A stretch of 43,426 nucleotides of DNA, taken from IMG/VR virus record IMGVR_UViG_3300045741_000487, positions 1 to 43,426 of that record. One strand, given 5' to 3'. Shown here one piece after another: positions 23,878 through 30,946 of the stretch (positions within the stretch are counted from its first letter, which is position 1; each line of letters starts with the position of its first letter). The DNA comes from a virus. Made by a program: the position numbers and the translations under genes. The notes below the pieces were generated by a model. That model had not been told where the DNA came from, searched no databases, and worked only from the letters and a program-made list of their open reading frames with translations.

Positions 23878-24311
23878 GGGGCTCCTCCTGCGGTTGGGTG
23901 ACGGAGAACACTGCGACCGGCATCGGTGATCTGGCACACGTCGGCCTGCCGGCCAGTGCGGCCCACTACGCGGGTGGCGCCGGTCGGCTCGATGAAGCCC
24001 AAGCTGCGCAGCTCGCTGCAGCGTGGCCAGATCCGCGGGTGGCTGATGGCATCGCCGGCCTCCTCGTCGGTCAGATCCTGCTGCAGATACAGCTGGAGAA
24101 CTTGGAACCGCAGCGACCCGGCGAGCACCTGCATCGACCGCGCGGCCGCCTTGCTGGTCTCCGGCCCGCTGTCGGGAACTGGCGCAGCTGCCACCAGGCG
24201 ATCCATCTCGGCGTCGAGCCTCGAGACCACCTCGTCGACGCTGCCGCATGCCTGCGCGACCTTCTTCGCCGCCAGCAGGCCGGTGATGATCCATCGCCGC
24301 GTCTGGTTCAT
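23874..24311 (-). CDS. Winged-helix DNA-binding protein (operon regulator)
   Basis: 145 residues, first gene after the terminator. Residues 45-140 carry a phage winged-helix pattern: S-G-P-E-T-S-K-A-A-A, then LQLYLQQDLTDEEAGDAI, then the recognition-helix region WPRCSELRSLGFIEPTG and a wing VGRTGRQADVCQITDAGRSVL typical of MarR-like and phage replication-type wHTH domains. The promoter-side bases contain overlapping palindromes (24333-24353), so autoregulation is plausible. Its stop is coupled to the exported-protein gene. Confidence 0.7.
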   Translation of the reverse strand: MNQTRRWIITGLLAAKKVAQACGSVDEVVSRLDAEMDRLVAAAPVPDSGPETSKAAARSMQVLAGSLRFQVLQLYLQQDLTDEEAGDAISHPRIWPRCSELRSLGFIEPTGATRVVGRTGRQADVCQITDAGRSVLRHPTAGGAP

Positions 24312-24332
24312 GTGGTGCCGAATGGTAGCCGT

Positions 24333-24353
24333 TAACGACCGTTAGAACACGGT
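24333..24353. promoter_or_regulatory. Overlapping palindromes, candidate operator
   Basis: TAACG-N2-CGTTA (24333-24344) overlaps ACCGT-N6-ACGGT (24338-24353), and the half-site recurs three times with the core CGTTA/CGGTTA. The site lies 22 bases upstream of the winged-helix start, where a regulator would block or assist RNA polymerase. Which protein binds is not known. Confidence 0.45.
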
Positions 24354-24438
24354 TATCGAGAAGGGCGTGGCGGTCCGAAAACGGCCGATACCACCCCGAG
24401 CCGCAACGAACCGCAGCGGTTCGCGTGCGCTTCGCACG

Positions 24439-24473
24439 AAAAAGCCCTCACGACCCCGCCAGGCCGTGAGGGC
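24439..24473 (-). terminator. Rho-independent terminator of the recombination operon
   Basis: GCCCTCACG (24444-24452) pairs with CGTGAGGGC (24465-24473), a perfect 9-bp stem with a 12-base loop. On the minus-strand RNA it is followed by five U (24443-24439). It sits 77 bases after the stop of the RecT-like gene and isolates it from the winged-helix operon. Confidence 0.85.
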
Positions 24474-24549
24474 AACCATGCGTCCTATCGTTCAGGGGCA
24501 AAGAGCGCGTGCCGTCCACCGCCCGGTGACCGGCACGAGAAGGGGGATC

Positions 24550-25443
24550 CTACGTCTCGTCGCCGGGTTCGCGCGCCGGCGTTTCGCTGCGCGCCGCGGC
24601 CATCACGTCGAGCTTCTCGGCGAGCTTCTCGAGGTTCTCGAGCGGCAGATCGCTGAGCCTGGTCTTCTCCGTGTGCTCGATCGCCAGCTGCTTGAGCAGG
24701 CCGAACAGGTCGTCACGCCCGAGGCCGAGCGCCCTGAGCATGTCGGCGCACTCGCGCGCCTTGGTCTCGATCGCAGCGTTCTCGTCGGACACCACCGCTC
24801 CGGTCGCGGCCGCCACACGCTGCGCTGCGGTCCCGGTCGTCGTCGCCGGAGTCACGGTCACTTCCGCATCCCGCATGATCTCCTCGACCTCGTCGGTCTC
24901 GTAGCAACCGAACATCACCTCCGCGGCGAACGATCGGCCGACGCTGGTGATCGCGCGCGCCGCCAGCATGGTCTGCGGATACAGCTTCCACGGGCCGCTC
25001 TTGTTCCACAGCCCGGCCGTGATCGCTCGGGCCTTGTCCCAGGTTTCGGGCGCGGACTCGGAGCCGTCCGGCGCGATCAGCTGCAGCGTGACTCGCTCCT
25101 GCGTCTTCTCGAGCCACTTGAGCTGGTAGCCGGCAGCCTTCAAGCGCGCGACCCAGAACGAGTAGTCGGCGGTGGGCCGTCCCTCGACGACGTGGAACGC
25201 GCGCAGGCTCGCCATCGGCCCGATGCCCAATTCGTGGCCGGCCATCACGGTGGCGACGATCTTGCCTGGATTGCCCACCATGCCCTTCGGGATCGCCCCC
25301 TCGGCGTTCTGGATCATCTCGGCGAACTGCATCACCTCGGCGACCGTGCGGAACTCGATCTTCAGAGGACGCACGGACACGACGGCCGGCGGAGACGCGG
25401 TGGGGATCGCGGGATTCTGGATGCGTGGGAGTGTGTTGGTCAT
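24550..25443 (-). CDS. RecT-like single-strand annealing protein
   Basis: 297 residues from ATG 25443-25441 (MTNTLPRIQN), ATGA overlap with the exonuclease gene. It carries the conserved run of phage RecT-type recombinases: AEGAIPKGMVGNPGKIVATV, AGHELGIGPMASLRAFHVVE, ADYSFWVARLKAAGY, then KARAITAGLWNKSGPWKLY and QTMLAARAITSVGR with CYETDEVEEI. It coats single-stranded DNA and anneals complementary strands; it works with the YqaJ exonuclease immediately upstream. The C-terminal ~90 residues are charged and helical, possibly a partner-binding tail. The family call is strong. Confidence 0.82.
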   Translation of the reverse strand: MTNTLPRIQNPAIPTASPPAVVSVRPLKIEFRTVAEVMQFAEMIQNAEGAIPKGMVGNPGKIVATVMAGHELGIGPMASLRAFHVVEGRPTADYSFWVARLKAAGYQLKWLEKTQERVTLQLIAPDGSESAPETWDKARAITAGLWNKSGPWKLYPQTMLAARAITSVGRSFAAEVMFGCYETDEVEEIMRDAEVTVTPATTTGTAAQRVAAATGAVVSDENAAIETKARECADMLRALGLGRDDLFGLLKQLAIEHTEKTRLSDLPLENLEKLAEKLDVMAAARSETPAREPGDET

Positions 25444-26360
25444 GGCTTGTTCAGTTCCTTCCAGTGCTTCGTGGTTCGGACTTGTCGATACTTCATGGGC
25501 TTGACGACGTGCTCGGCCTTCTCGATCAGCTTGCACGTCACGAGGGGGTCGCCGCCAGGGCCGATGGCGCACTCGGCGTCGCCGAGCTTCGCGCGGATGG
25601 CGAATGCGTTCGCCTTCGCGCGCGCCTCGAGGTCGCGCTCTTCCGCCCTGATCCGGTCTCGCTCGACCAGCATTCGCACCAGCTCTTCGTCGGCCGGGAT
25701 GCTCTTGCCACGCGCGATCAGGTGCAGGCGCTTGATGTCCTCGAGGTCGACCGCCGGCGGAGGGATCTCGGGAAGCACATGCTCGGCCCAGAACGCGTCA
25801 ACGTGGGAGCGGATCGAAGCGGCCAAGCGGGCCGAGTATTGCACTCGAAGCACCGGCAGGTCGCAATGCGCGACGATCTCTGCCGGCGTGAGCCCGAGCA
25901 GGTCGCGCATGTCGTAGGGCCAGAGCAGGACCGGGTAGTCGATCTCGTCGCACCCTAGGATGTCCGCATACCAGGTTCCCTGCACGACGTAGTGCAGCGG
26001 CACTTGGTCGGTGTCGGCACCGCCCCAATCGCCGGCGAACACGGTGGACTTGGCCTCGACGACCCGGCGCCAGCCTCGAACGTTAGCGATCGCGTCGACC
26101 GATGCGCGGCGGTAGCCGTCGAGCACCGTCGGCAGCGTCTCCATGGTCGAGCCTGCTGGCAGCTGCTCTCGGTATGCGGCAAGGATGTGCGGCTCGAAGC
26201 GCGTGCCAGCGCGCGTCGCCGGCGTGTCGACGGTGTCGCGCTGGCCGAGCACCTTCTCGCGCCACACGTCCAGGCGCGTGCGGAACGGGCTGATCCCGAG
26301 CACCGCTGCCACGTCGCTTCCTCCGATGGTCCGAGCCTTGTCGATCTGGATGGCGCTCAT
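25440..26360 (-). CDS. YqaJ-family exonuclease (lambda Exo-type)
   Basis: 306 residues. The N-terminal IGGSDVAAVLGISPFRTRLD with VWREKVLG is the YqaJ signature; RAGTRFEPHILAAYRE and VDAIA...VVEAKST (PD-(D/E)XK catalytic Asp, Glu, Lys) follow at about residues 50-105; a Q-G-T-W-Y-A motif near 128 is also typical. The enzyme degrades one strand of duplex ends so that the RecT-like partner can load. The C-terminal third is a helical, charged extension. Start ATG 26360 overlaps the upstream stop by 4 nt. Confidence 0.85.
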   Translation of the reverse strand: MSAIQIDKARTIGGSDVAAVLGISPFRTRLDVWREKVLGQRDTVDTPATRAGTRFEPHILAAYREQLPAGSTMETLPTVLDGYRRASVDAIANVRGWRRVVEAKSTVFAGDWGGADTDQVPLHYVVQGTWYADILGCDEIDYPVLLWPYDMRDLLGLTPAEIVAHCDLPVLRVQYSARLAASIRSHVDAFWAEHVLPEIPPPAVDLEDIKRLHLIARGKSIPADEELVRMLVERDRIRAEERDLEARAKANAFAIRAKLGDAECAIGPGGDPLVTCKLIEKAEHVVKPMKYRQVRTTKHWKELNKP

Positions 26361-26842
26361 GCTTCAGTCTCCATCTGCTCGCGCAGCTCGCGCAGTTCGG
26401 CCTCGGCCGCCTCGGCGCGAGTGCGTTGCTGGTCGAGTTCCTCGGTGAGCCGAGCGATCTCCTGCAGCAGACGATCGGACTCGGCAACCAGTGTGGTGAC
26501 GACGCGCTCTGTTGCCACGACGGTAGGCACGATCTTAACGGGCCGCAGGTGCGGGAAGTTGGCGACGTGCCCATGGTCTCGGAACGTCACCGCCACGAAC
26601 AGCACGGCCTTGCCCAGCAGCACGAACCATCCACCGGGCCAATCGATGTAGGCGTCCGGCTGTTCGTATCCGAGGTCGCGCAGCCTCGCTGCGACGGCGT
26701 TGTTCGCAGGCGAGCAGTTCTGCCACGGGCGCCATCGGTCCATGCGCGAGACGATCTGCGCCCAGTGGTGGTGCCGCATCGCGGCGTGCGCGTCGTTGAG
26801 TTCTTCGGACCGAGCTTCTGGATTGTCGAGGCGAGCGTTCAT
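26357..26842 (-). CDS. Hypothetical protein with C-terminal coiled coil
   Basis: 161 residues from ATG 26842-26840 (MNARLDNPEARSEELN), AGGA 9 bases upstream. The first 100 residues include ARLRDLGYEQPDAYIDWPGG and WFVLLGKAVLFVAVTF (strand-like); residues 110-160 form a coiled coil (ESDRLLQEIARLTEELDQQ). The longer in-frame extension to 26989 is rejected because it is Arg/His-rich. Early-operon accessory protein; function unknown. Confidence 0.6.
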   Translation of the reverse strand: MNARLDNPEARSEELNDAHAAMRHHHWAQIVSRMDRWRPWQNCSPANNAVAARLRDLGYEQPDAYIDWPGGWFVLLGKAVLFVAVTFRDHGHVANFPHLRPVKIVPTVVATERVVTTLVAESDRLLQEIARLTEELDQQRTRAEAAEAELRELREQMETEA

Positions 26843-26955
26843 GAGTGTCCGTCCTTTACTCCGAGGATGGCCGTGATGGACTCCAACCACTGACCGGGGA
26901 TCACCCGATCGATGGCGGCGAGGTGCTTCTTGATCCGGTCGATGTCGAGGATCAT
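26839..26955 (-). CDS. Very small ORF (38 residues)
   Basis: ATG 26955-26953 to TGA 26839, in phase with ATGA overlaps on both sides, which argues for real translation. The sequence MILDIDRIKKHLAAIDRVIP and the remainder form an amphipathic helix plus tail. The ribosome site is weak (AGG about 10 bases upstream). The function is unknown. Confidence 0.4.
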   Translation of the reverse strand: MILDIDRIKKHLAAIDRVIPGQWLESITAILGVKDGHS

Positions 26956-27041
26956 TGAGCCGACCTAGCCCACAGGAAGTAGATCGCAATGCAGACTACC
27001 GAGCCGAGGATCTCGGCATGCTCGGGGCGGCGCTTACTCAC
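26952..27041 (-). CDS. Very small membrane ORF (29 residues)
   Basis: GTG 27041-27039 with GGAG 6 bases upstream, ending TGA at 26952; the start overlaps the upstream stop by 8 nt. The product has a charged N-terminus (SKRRPEHAE) and a hydrophobic segment ILGSVVCIAIYFLWA, a single membrane pass. Small membrane proteins in phage early operons can act in exclusion or toxicity; no role is assigned. Confidence 0.5.
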   Translation of the reverse strand: MSKRRPEHAEILGSVVCIAIYFLWARSAQ

Positions 27042-27246
27042 AGCTTCTCCTCAACGCTGCACCTCCCGCCGACTGCTTCGCTTCGATCTCAGCGGCACGC
27101 TGCTCTGCTTCCTTGGCGGTCTCCTCGTAGAGCTTGATCGACTCCACCGAGATGCCTCGGGTGGCCCGCGCATGCTTCGCGAAGGAGCGAGCGTCACGAG
27201 CACGGGCGCGCCAGTAGGCGACGGTCTCGGTCGGGTGGAGATTCAC
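27034..27246 (-). CDS. Small helical protein of the early operon
   Basis: 70 residues from GTG 27246-27244 (VNLHPTETVAYWRARARDAR), GTGA overlap with the upstream stop. Strongly helical and charged (YEETAKEAEQRAAEIEAKQ). No family recognised. Confidence 0.55.
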   Translation of the reverse strand: MNLHPTETVAYWRARARDARSFAKHARATRGISVESIKLYEETAKEAEQRAAEIEAKQSAGGAALRRSCE

Positions 27247-27884
27247 AAGGCACCGCCTTGCTGCAGCACGAGTGAGTGCAGCCACTGCGTGGCCTTCGCC
27301 ACGAGTTCATCGATGCGCTTCCGGTTCTGCTCGATGACCACTCTCGAGTGTTGCCGAAGGAAGTCGTTGTGTGGCTCGCGCCGCAGGCAGCCGGCGAGGA
27401 ATGCGGCCACCGAAGCGCGCTGCGAGTAGGGAGACCACCGCGGCCGGCGGGCCCGGCAGGCGGAGCGGGCGCCGGCGGCCAGCGCGCGCAGGTCGGGCGA
27501 CAGATTCTCAATCGCGTCCTCGAGGTTCGGCCCGGCGACCTGCTCTTCGTAGTGCTCGCAGCCGCGCTCGCAGAAGTCCACGTTCTCGTCGTGCTCGGTG
27601 CAACGCAGCTCGGGGATCTCGTGCAGCGCCGCTCGCGCACCGAGCCGGTAGGCGTGGCGCTTCGCATCGTCGTTCGTTTCGCGAGCTACCACCGCCAGCA
27701 GCTGGCTCCGCGCGCGCTGGTGCCTCTGGTGCAGGGAGCCAGTGGTCGACTCCGCCTCGGTGTAGTGCCACGTCGCGCGCTCCGCGATCCGCTGGGTCGC
27801 CGCTGAGCAGCGGGGCGTGGCGGCCGTGCAGCCGTCGTGGTCGCCAAAGCAGTGCGGGCACTCCGTCGTCTTCTTCGTCGTCAT
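27243..27884 (-). CDS. First gene of the early operon, Cys/His-containing protein
   Basis: 213 residues from ATG 27884-27882. The start has a zinc-knuckle-like ECPHCFGDHDGC, and residues about 93-110 carry further Cys/His (RCTEHDENVDFCERGCEHYE). The rest is helical and Arg-rich. It is the first gene transcribed divergently from the HTH regulator and so the best candidate for an immediate-early product. No function recognised. Confidence 0.6.
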   Translation of the reverse strand: MTTKKTTECPHCFGDHDGCTAATPRCSAATQRIAERATWHYTEAESTTGSLHQRHQRARSQLLAVVARETNDDAKRHAYRLGARAALHEIPELRCTEHDENVDFCERGCEHYEEQVAGPNLEDAIENLSPDLRALAAGARSACRARRPRWSPYSQRASVAAFLAGCLRREPHNDFLRQHSRVVIEQNRKRIDELVAKATQWLHSLVLQQGGAL

Positions 27885-28050
27885 CGTTCGCGTCCTTGTT
27901 GTTCGCCAGGTGAGAAGCGCGAGGCAGCAGGGCGAACGTTCTGCCCGACCCAGGAGCTACCCGAGCCGTTGCCTCGCGTGATGAAGTAGACACATCCTGG
28001 CCGATCCTATCAAGCCAAGGGTGTAGATTCTTTCGGCCATCTCCGGCACC
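27885..28050. promoter_or_regulatory. Divergent control region between HTH gene and early operon
   Basis: 166 bases between two divergent genes. Promoter-like hexamers are weak: TAGATT (28024-28029) for the plus strand; TAGGAT (28003-28008, read on the minus strand) and TTGGCT for the other direction. No long palindrome stands out. The layout itself, a small Cro/CI-type gene facing an operon, implies that the regulator's sites lie here. Confidence 0.4.
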
Positions 28051-28323
28051 ATGCTGAACATGCCCACCACTGAGACCTTCACCGACCTGACCAACGTCTG
28101 CGCGCCGGGAGTGTCCTGGGGCGAGGTCGCGAAGCTGACCGGCACCAGTCCGCGCACGATCTGGCGCCTGCGGCACGGTTTGCTGGTGCGCCCAACCCGC
28201 GGCACGCTGCAAAGCATCGCCGTAGGCTACGGTTGCCCGCTGGCTCGGGTCGAGGCCGCGGTGGCCGTCAGCCGCCAGCAGCAGGTCGCCGCTCGGAAGC
28301 GCCGGCGGACGGCGCGGGTCTGA
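28051..28323 (+). CDS. Cro/CI-type HTH regulator
   Basis: 90 residues, plus strand. Residues 22-45 contain VSWGEVAKLTGTSPRTIWRL, the helix-turn-helix of the Cro/CI (XRE-like) family, and continue RHGLLVRPTRGTLQSIAVGY with C-P-L-A-R-V-E-A-A-V-A, the usual third and fourth helices. The C-terminus is basic (ARKRRRTARV). There are two possible starts (28051 and 28060) and no clear ribosome site, so a leaderless or weakly translated message is possible. It is expected to repress the divergent early operon. The end overlaps the convergent Dcm-like gene by 56 bp. Confidence 0.75.
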   Translation: MLNMPTTETFTDLTNVCAPGVSWGEVAKLTGTSPRTIWRLRHGLLVRPTRGTLQSIAVGYGCPLARVEAAVAVSRQQQVAARKRRRTARV

Positions 28324-28912
28324 CCACGCTCCTGGCGATCTCAAGCAGCACGTCGCGAAACTCAGGCGGAGTCGCTGCCGCTGCCTTCTTGCCAACTCGG
28401 GGGCGGTCGCTATGCGCGAAGGTCCGGTTGCTGCACCACGACACGAGCGCCTTGCTTAGTTGGTCCGGTCCGCTTCCCCACCGCAGGCGCGGCGGCGGCC
28501 ATATACCGTGCGCGTAGAGCCACGTCGCCTTTTTGGCTGGGTGCCCGTAGCGACCCTGCTCGACGTGACAAGTCCAGCCTCCGCATGGTGTGCGCAGCCA
28601 GCCACCGTGGCGCTCTGGTCCGGGGATGCCGAACTTGATCCACGCATCCGAGTAGGCGGGATGCTCGAGAACGCCGCCCCATCGCCGAACGCTCGCCAGC
28701 GCCGACGCGAAGCAACCGCCGTCCTCGCCCTTTTTGTGCCCCCATCGAGCTTCGACCAGCCCAGCTAGCCGGCACCATCGCGTGCAGGGTGGGTGCGCCA
28801 CGACCGGGTGCGGCCCATGGTAGAGCCTCGCGTCGCGCTTCTCGTCCCACAGGTCGACGCCTTCCAGGCCGGCATAGCAGCCCTTCGGATCAACGAACAG
28901 GGCGGCGATCAC
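28268..28912 (-). CDS. Conserved phage protein, Dcm-like (possible DNA methyltransferase relative)
   Basis: 214 residues from GTG 28912-28910 (VIAALFVDPKGCYAG), GTGA overlap with RusA. Conserved blocks known from many phages: HPVVAHPPCTRWCRLAG (reminiscent of a cytosine methylase motif IV, PPC), FASALASVRRWGGVLEHPAY (like motif VI, GGVLEHP), and GHPAKKATWLYAHG. Motif I and the target-recognition region are not evident, so enzymatic activity is unproven. It may modify phage DNA or be a degenerate relative. The 3' end overlaps the plus-strand HTH gene, so the two transcripts would be antisense to each other there. Confidence 0.7.
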   Translation of the reverse strand: MIAALFVDPKGCYAGLEGVDLWDEKRDARLYHGPHPVVAHPPCTRWCRLAGLVEARWGHKKGEDGGCFASALASVRRWGGVLEHPAYSDAWIKFGIPGPERHGGWLRTPCGGWTCHVEQGRYGHPAKKATWLYAHGIWPPPRLRWGSGPDQLSKALVSWCSNRTFAHSDRPRVGKKAAAATPPEFRDVLLEIARSVVRPAPSAGASERRPAAGG

Positions 28913-29283
28913 TGCCGGCTCCCGTCCACCACGTCCACCCAGCAACGGACATGCGGATCCTCGCTGCGCTCGCCCATACGACCGCTGACCGCCACGAACA
29001 GCTTGTCGTCGATCGACCACGCGCGCGCCACGCCGTCTATTCCCGACTTCATGCGAGCCAGCAAGTTGTCGAGGTCGAACGCACCGCGCATCGGCGGAAC
29101 GAACAGCATCGTCATCTCCAGCTCGCCGATCGGGATCTGCCGGCAGCCCTGCTCGAGCATCGCGATGAAGCACGCGTCGCGGTAGGACTTCAGGGCCTTG
29201 TGCAGGCGGGACCAGTGCAGGCCGCGAGTCCGGTTGGGGCCAAGGACGGCAGGAGGCCACTCCAGGCGAAACTCGGCGATCAT
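28909..29283 (-). CDS. rusA: RusA-family Holliday junction resolvase
   Basis: 124 residues. The family pattern is clear: an N-terminal W-P-P-A-V-L-G-P-N-R-T-R strand, HW(S)RLHKALKSYR, the conserved FDLDNLLARMKSGIDGVARA (catalytic Asp pair D-L-D-N and D-G-V), and SIDDKLFV. RusA dimers cut Holliday junctions and resolve branched replication or recombination intermediates before packaging. ATGA overlap with the replication gene. Confidence 0.9.
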   Translation of the reverse strand: MIAEFRLEWPPAVLGPNRTRGLHWSRLHKALKSYRDACFIAMLEQGCRQIPIGELEMTMLFVPPMRGAFDLDNLLARMKSGIDGVARAWSIDDKLFVAVSGRMGERSEDPHVRCWVDVVDGSRQ

Positions 29284-30053
29284 CGCTTGCTCAGCTCCTT
29301 GCAGGCTTCGTCGGGATTGTCGACCCAGTGCGCGAACAGCCCTGCAGGCTTCGCGCCGCGGGATGCCGCCTTCTTCGCGAGCTGCAGGAGATCAGCAGGA
29401 GTGATGCCGACTGCGTGGATCCGAGCAACGGCTCGGGTCAGGTCGAGGTCTCGCGATCGAGCGTTGCGTCGGTAGCTCGTCGCTCTGAGCGCTGTGAACA
29501 GCTCGGCCGCCCCTGTGATCGGTCCGGGCCGATCGTCACGCTCTCCCTGATCAGACGCCCTCCTGCAGGACGAATGCTCCCTGGTCCCACGGGAAGGACA
29601 CAGAGGGACTGCATCTGCCTCTGCTTCTGCATCTGCCTCTGCTTCTGAGGGAGAAGTCGCGTTAGCGCCCGTTACTTCGTTAGCCGTAACACCAGCTCGA
29701 CGACGTTCTCGGTGGCGCCGGACGCGCTCCGCCGTATCGATCTGCTGTCGCGTGCGCACGTCGCGGTAGTTCGCGTGGTTCAGGACCAGCCACCCGCCCG
29801 GCACAGCCTCGATCCTTTCGCCGGTGGTGCCATCCCGGCTCTCCGGGTCGGGGCCCAGGAAGCACGTCAACGCCGCCTGGCACTGCTCAGGCGAGACGTT
29901 CGAAGCGCGCGCCAGCCCGCTCACAGACGCCTGGACCACGCCATCCTGATCGGCCATGGCCAGTAGGGTGACCCACACGCAGCGGATCTCGGCTGACTCC
30001 TTCCAGATCGACGAGTAGATGATCGTGCTGTGCAGCTTGGTGAACCCGGTCAT
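29280..30053 (-). CDS. Replication initiation protein (winged-helix phage replisome organiser)
   Basis: 257 residues. The N-terminus (MTGFTKLHSTIIYSSIW, R-C-V-W-V-T-L-L-A-M-A-D-Q-D-G, then SGLARASNVSPEQCQAALTC) is the winged-helix start of phage replication organisers (DnaD-/O-like). A linker (about 140-165) carries SEAEADAEAEADA, produced by an 18-bp tandem duplication, then a helical C-terminal domain (LTRAVARIHAVGITPADLLQ) that probably contacts the host helicase or loader. The repeat-rich 30054-30245 segment lies directly upstream of the start, so it could be the site it binds. No helicase gene is encoded, so the host machinery is needed. Confidence 0.75.
   Translation of the reverse strand: MTGFTKLHSTIIYSSIWKESAEIRCVWVTLLAMADQDGVVQASVSGLARASNVSPEQCQAALTCFLGPDPESRDGTTGERIEAVPGGWLVLNHANYRDVRTRQQIDTAERVRRHRERRRAGVTANEVTGANATSPSEAEADAEAEADAVPLCPSRGTREHSSCRRASDQGERDDRPGPITGAAELFTALRATSYRRNARSRDLDLTRAVARIHAVGITPADLLQLAKKAASRGAKPAGLFAHWVDNPDEACKELSKR
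29611..29646. repeat. 18-bp perfect tandem duplication in the replication gene
   Basis: GCATCTGCCTCTGCTTCT occurs twice in a row (29611-29628 and 29629-29646). It encodes an EAEADA repeat in the linker of the replication protein and could vary in copy number. Confidence 0.75.
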
Positions 30054-30245
30054 GGGGCGCTACGTGTAACGGTCGGCAACGCGGATTCAACCCCGTTTTC
30101 ACCCGGCCTGCATGCCGTTCTCATCCGTCCGATCCGTCCGATCCGTCCCCGGACGGTTTGGACGGAAGGGGCACCTCGCGGGTTGCGTGCGTGCACCACG
30201 TGTGCACGTGCACGCCGAAAACGTGCATTCGCACGGAGGGGCACC
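30054..30245. other. Candidate replication origin with iterons and palindromes
   Basis: 192 bases with no convincing gene. Three tandem 9-bp units ATCCGTCCG (30123-30149, last base altered) run into an inverted pair of the same core (GGACGG at 30151-30156 and GGACGGA at 30160-30166). Beyond are three GTGCAC palindromes (30191, 30202, 30208), an inverted repeat CGTGC-ATTC-GCACG (30222-30235) and an 11-bp direct repeat AGGGGCACCTC (30167 and 30237). It lies just upstream of the replication initiator gene, the classic site of an iteron origin. An AT-rich unwinding element is not obvious, so certainty is moderate. Confidence 0.55.
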
Positions 30246-30515
30246 TCAGTTCGCCCCACGGGGGTCGTCGCGGCTCGGCAACTGCTTGGCGTCTGGCCGC
30301 GCTGGCTCTGGCGCCCTGAGACGATCGACCAACGCCCGCGCCCTTGTCACCTCGGGCGGGATCGCCACGCCACAGCCGCGCAGGGCCTTCGCCGGCAGCA
30401 CCGCGAGCATCTCCAGTAGGTGCCCGGGGATCGGCCTCCCGCTGTCTCGGAACGCTGCGGCAGAGCGCAACAGTGCTTCAGCTCGCCGCCTCTGGTTGTC
30501 GTCGTAGGACTTCAC
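30246..30515 (-). CDS. Hypothetical protein
   Basis: 89 residues from GTG 30515-30513 (VKSYDDNQRRRAEALLRS), GTGA overlap with the upstream gene. Helical first half (AAAFRDSGRPIPGHLLEMLA) and Pro/Arg-rich second half. The longer in-frame version to 30644 is not supported. It may be a DNA-associated early protein; no family recognised. Confidence 0.55.
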   Translation of the reverse strand: MKSYDDNQRRRAEALLRSAAAFRDSGRPIPGHLLEMLAVLPAKALRGCGVAIPPEVTRARALVDRLRAPEPARPDAKQLPSRDDPRGAN

Positions 30516-30946
30516 GGCGCCGTCATGTCCATGCGGTCGGCCACCATCGCTGAGCCCAGCTGGTGCCCGGCATCGAGCAGCTGCTGCCGCACCCATTCCC
30601 CCTCGTTGTAGGCTCCGGGTCGCGACCACTCGACGTTGATGCACAGGCTCTTGGCGTTATCGGGCCTCTGAAATCGTCTCCCGTCCCACCGGAGCTTGTG
30701 CAGTTCGAGGCCGATCCACGCAAAGCTGCGCTCGGCAGCATCGAAGCGATGCACGTTCAGTTGGTATAGAAAGGTCTCGCCGCTGCTCCTGAGACCAACC
30801 GTCCACGCGTTCTCCTCAATGTCGCGCACCATCCGATCCCGCAACATCTGCTCGGTCAGCAGGCGAGTCTTCAATCGGGCAATCTCGGCGCGCAGGCCGC
30901 GGATCGTGCCTCGCGCCCGACGGTGCTGGGCCTTCTTGTTCACCAT
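30512..30946 (-). CDS. Hypothetical coiled-coil protein
   Basis: 144 residues from ATG 30946-30944 (or the adjacent GTG 30943, which would overlap the upstream stop as GTGA). A basic coiled coil (residues 8-45, RARGTIRGLRAEIARLKTRL) is followed by a beta-rich part (SSGETFLYQLNVHRFDAAER, FAWIGLELHKLRWDG) that resembles no family known to me. The function is unknown. Confidence 0.55.
   Translation of the reverse strand: MVNKKAQHRRARGTIRGLRAEIARLKTRLLTEQMLRDRMVRDIEENAWTVGLRSSGETFLYQLNVHRFDAAERSFAWIGLELHKLRWDGRRFQRPDNAKSLCINVEWSRPGAYNEGEWVRQQLLDAGHQLGSAMVADRMDMTAP

Noticed and set aside
24555-24800. Plus-strand start of a 516-residue frame (24367-25917)
   Set aside because: Antisense to the RecT-like and YqaJ genes, whose families are clear, and it would run through the terminator.
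30123-30166. CRISPR-like repeat array
   Set aside because: Units are 9 bp, directly tandem without spacers, and accompanied by inverted copies; iterons fit better.
30050-30259. 69-residue minus-strand frame in the candidate origin
   Set aside because: It does end in an ATGA overlap, but the composition is poor and the DNA is dominated by tandem and inverted repeats, better explained as an origin.
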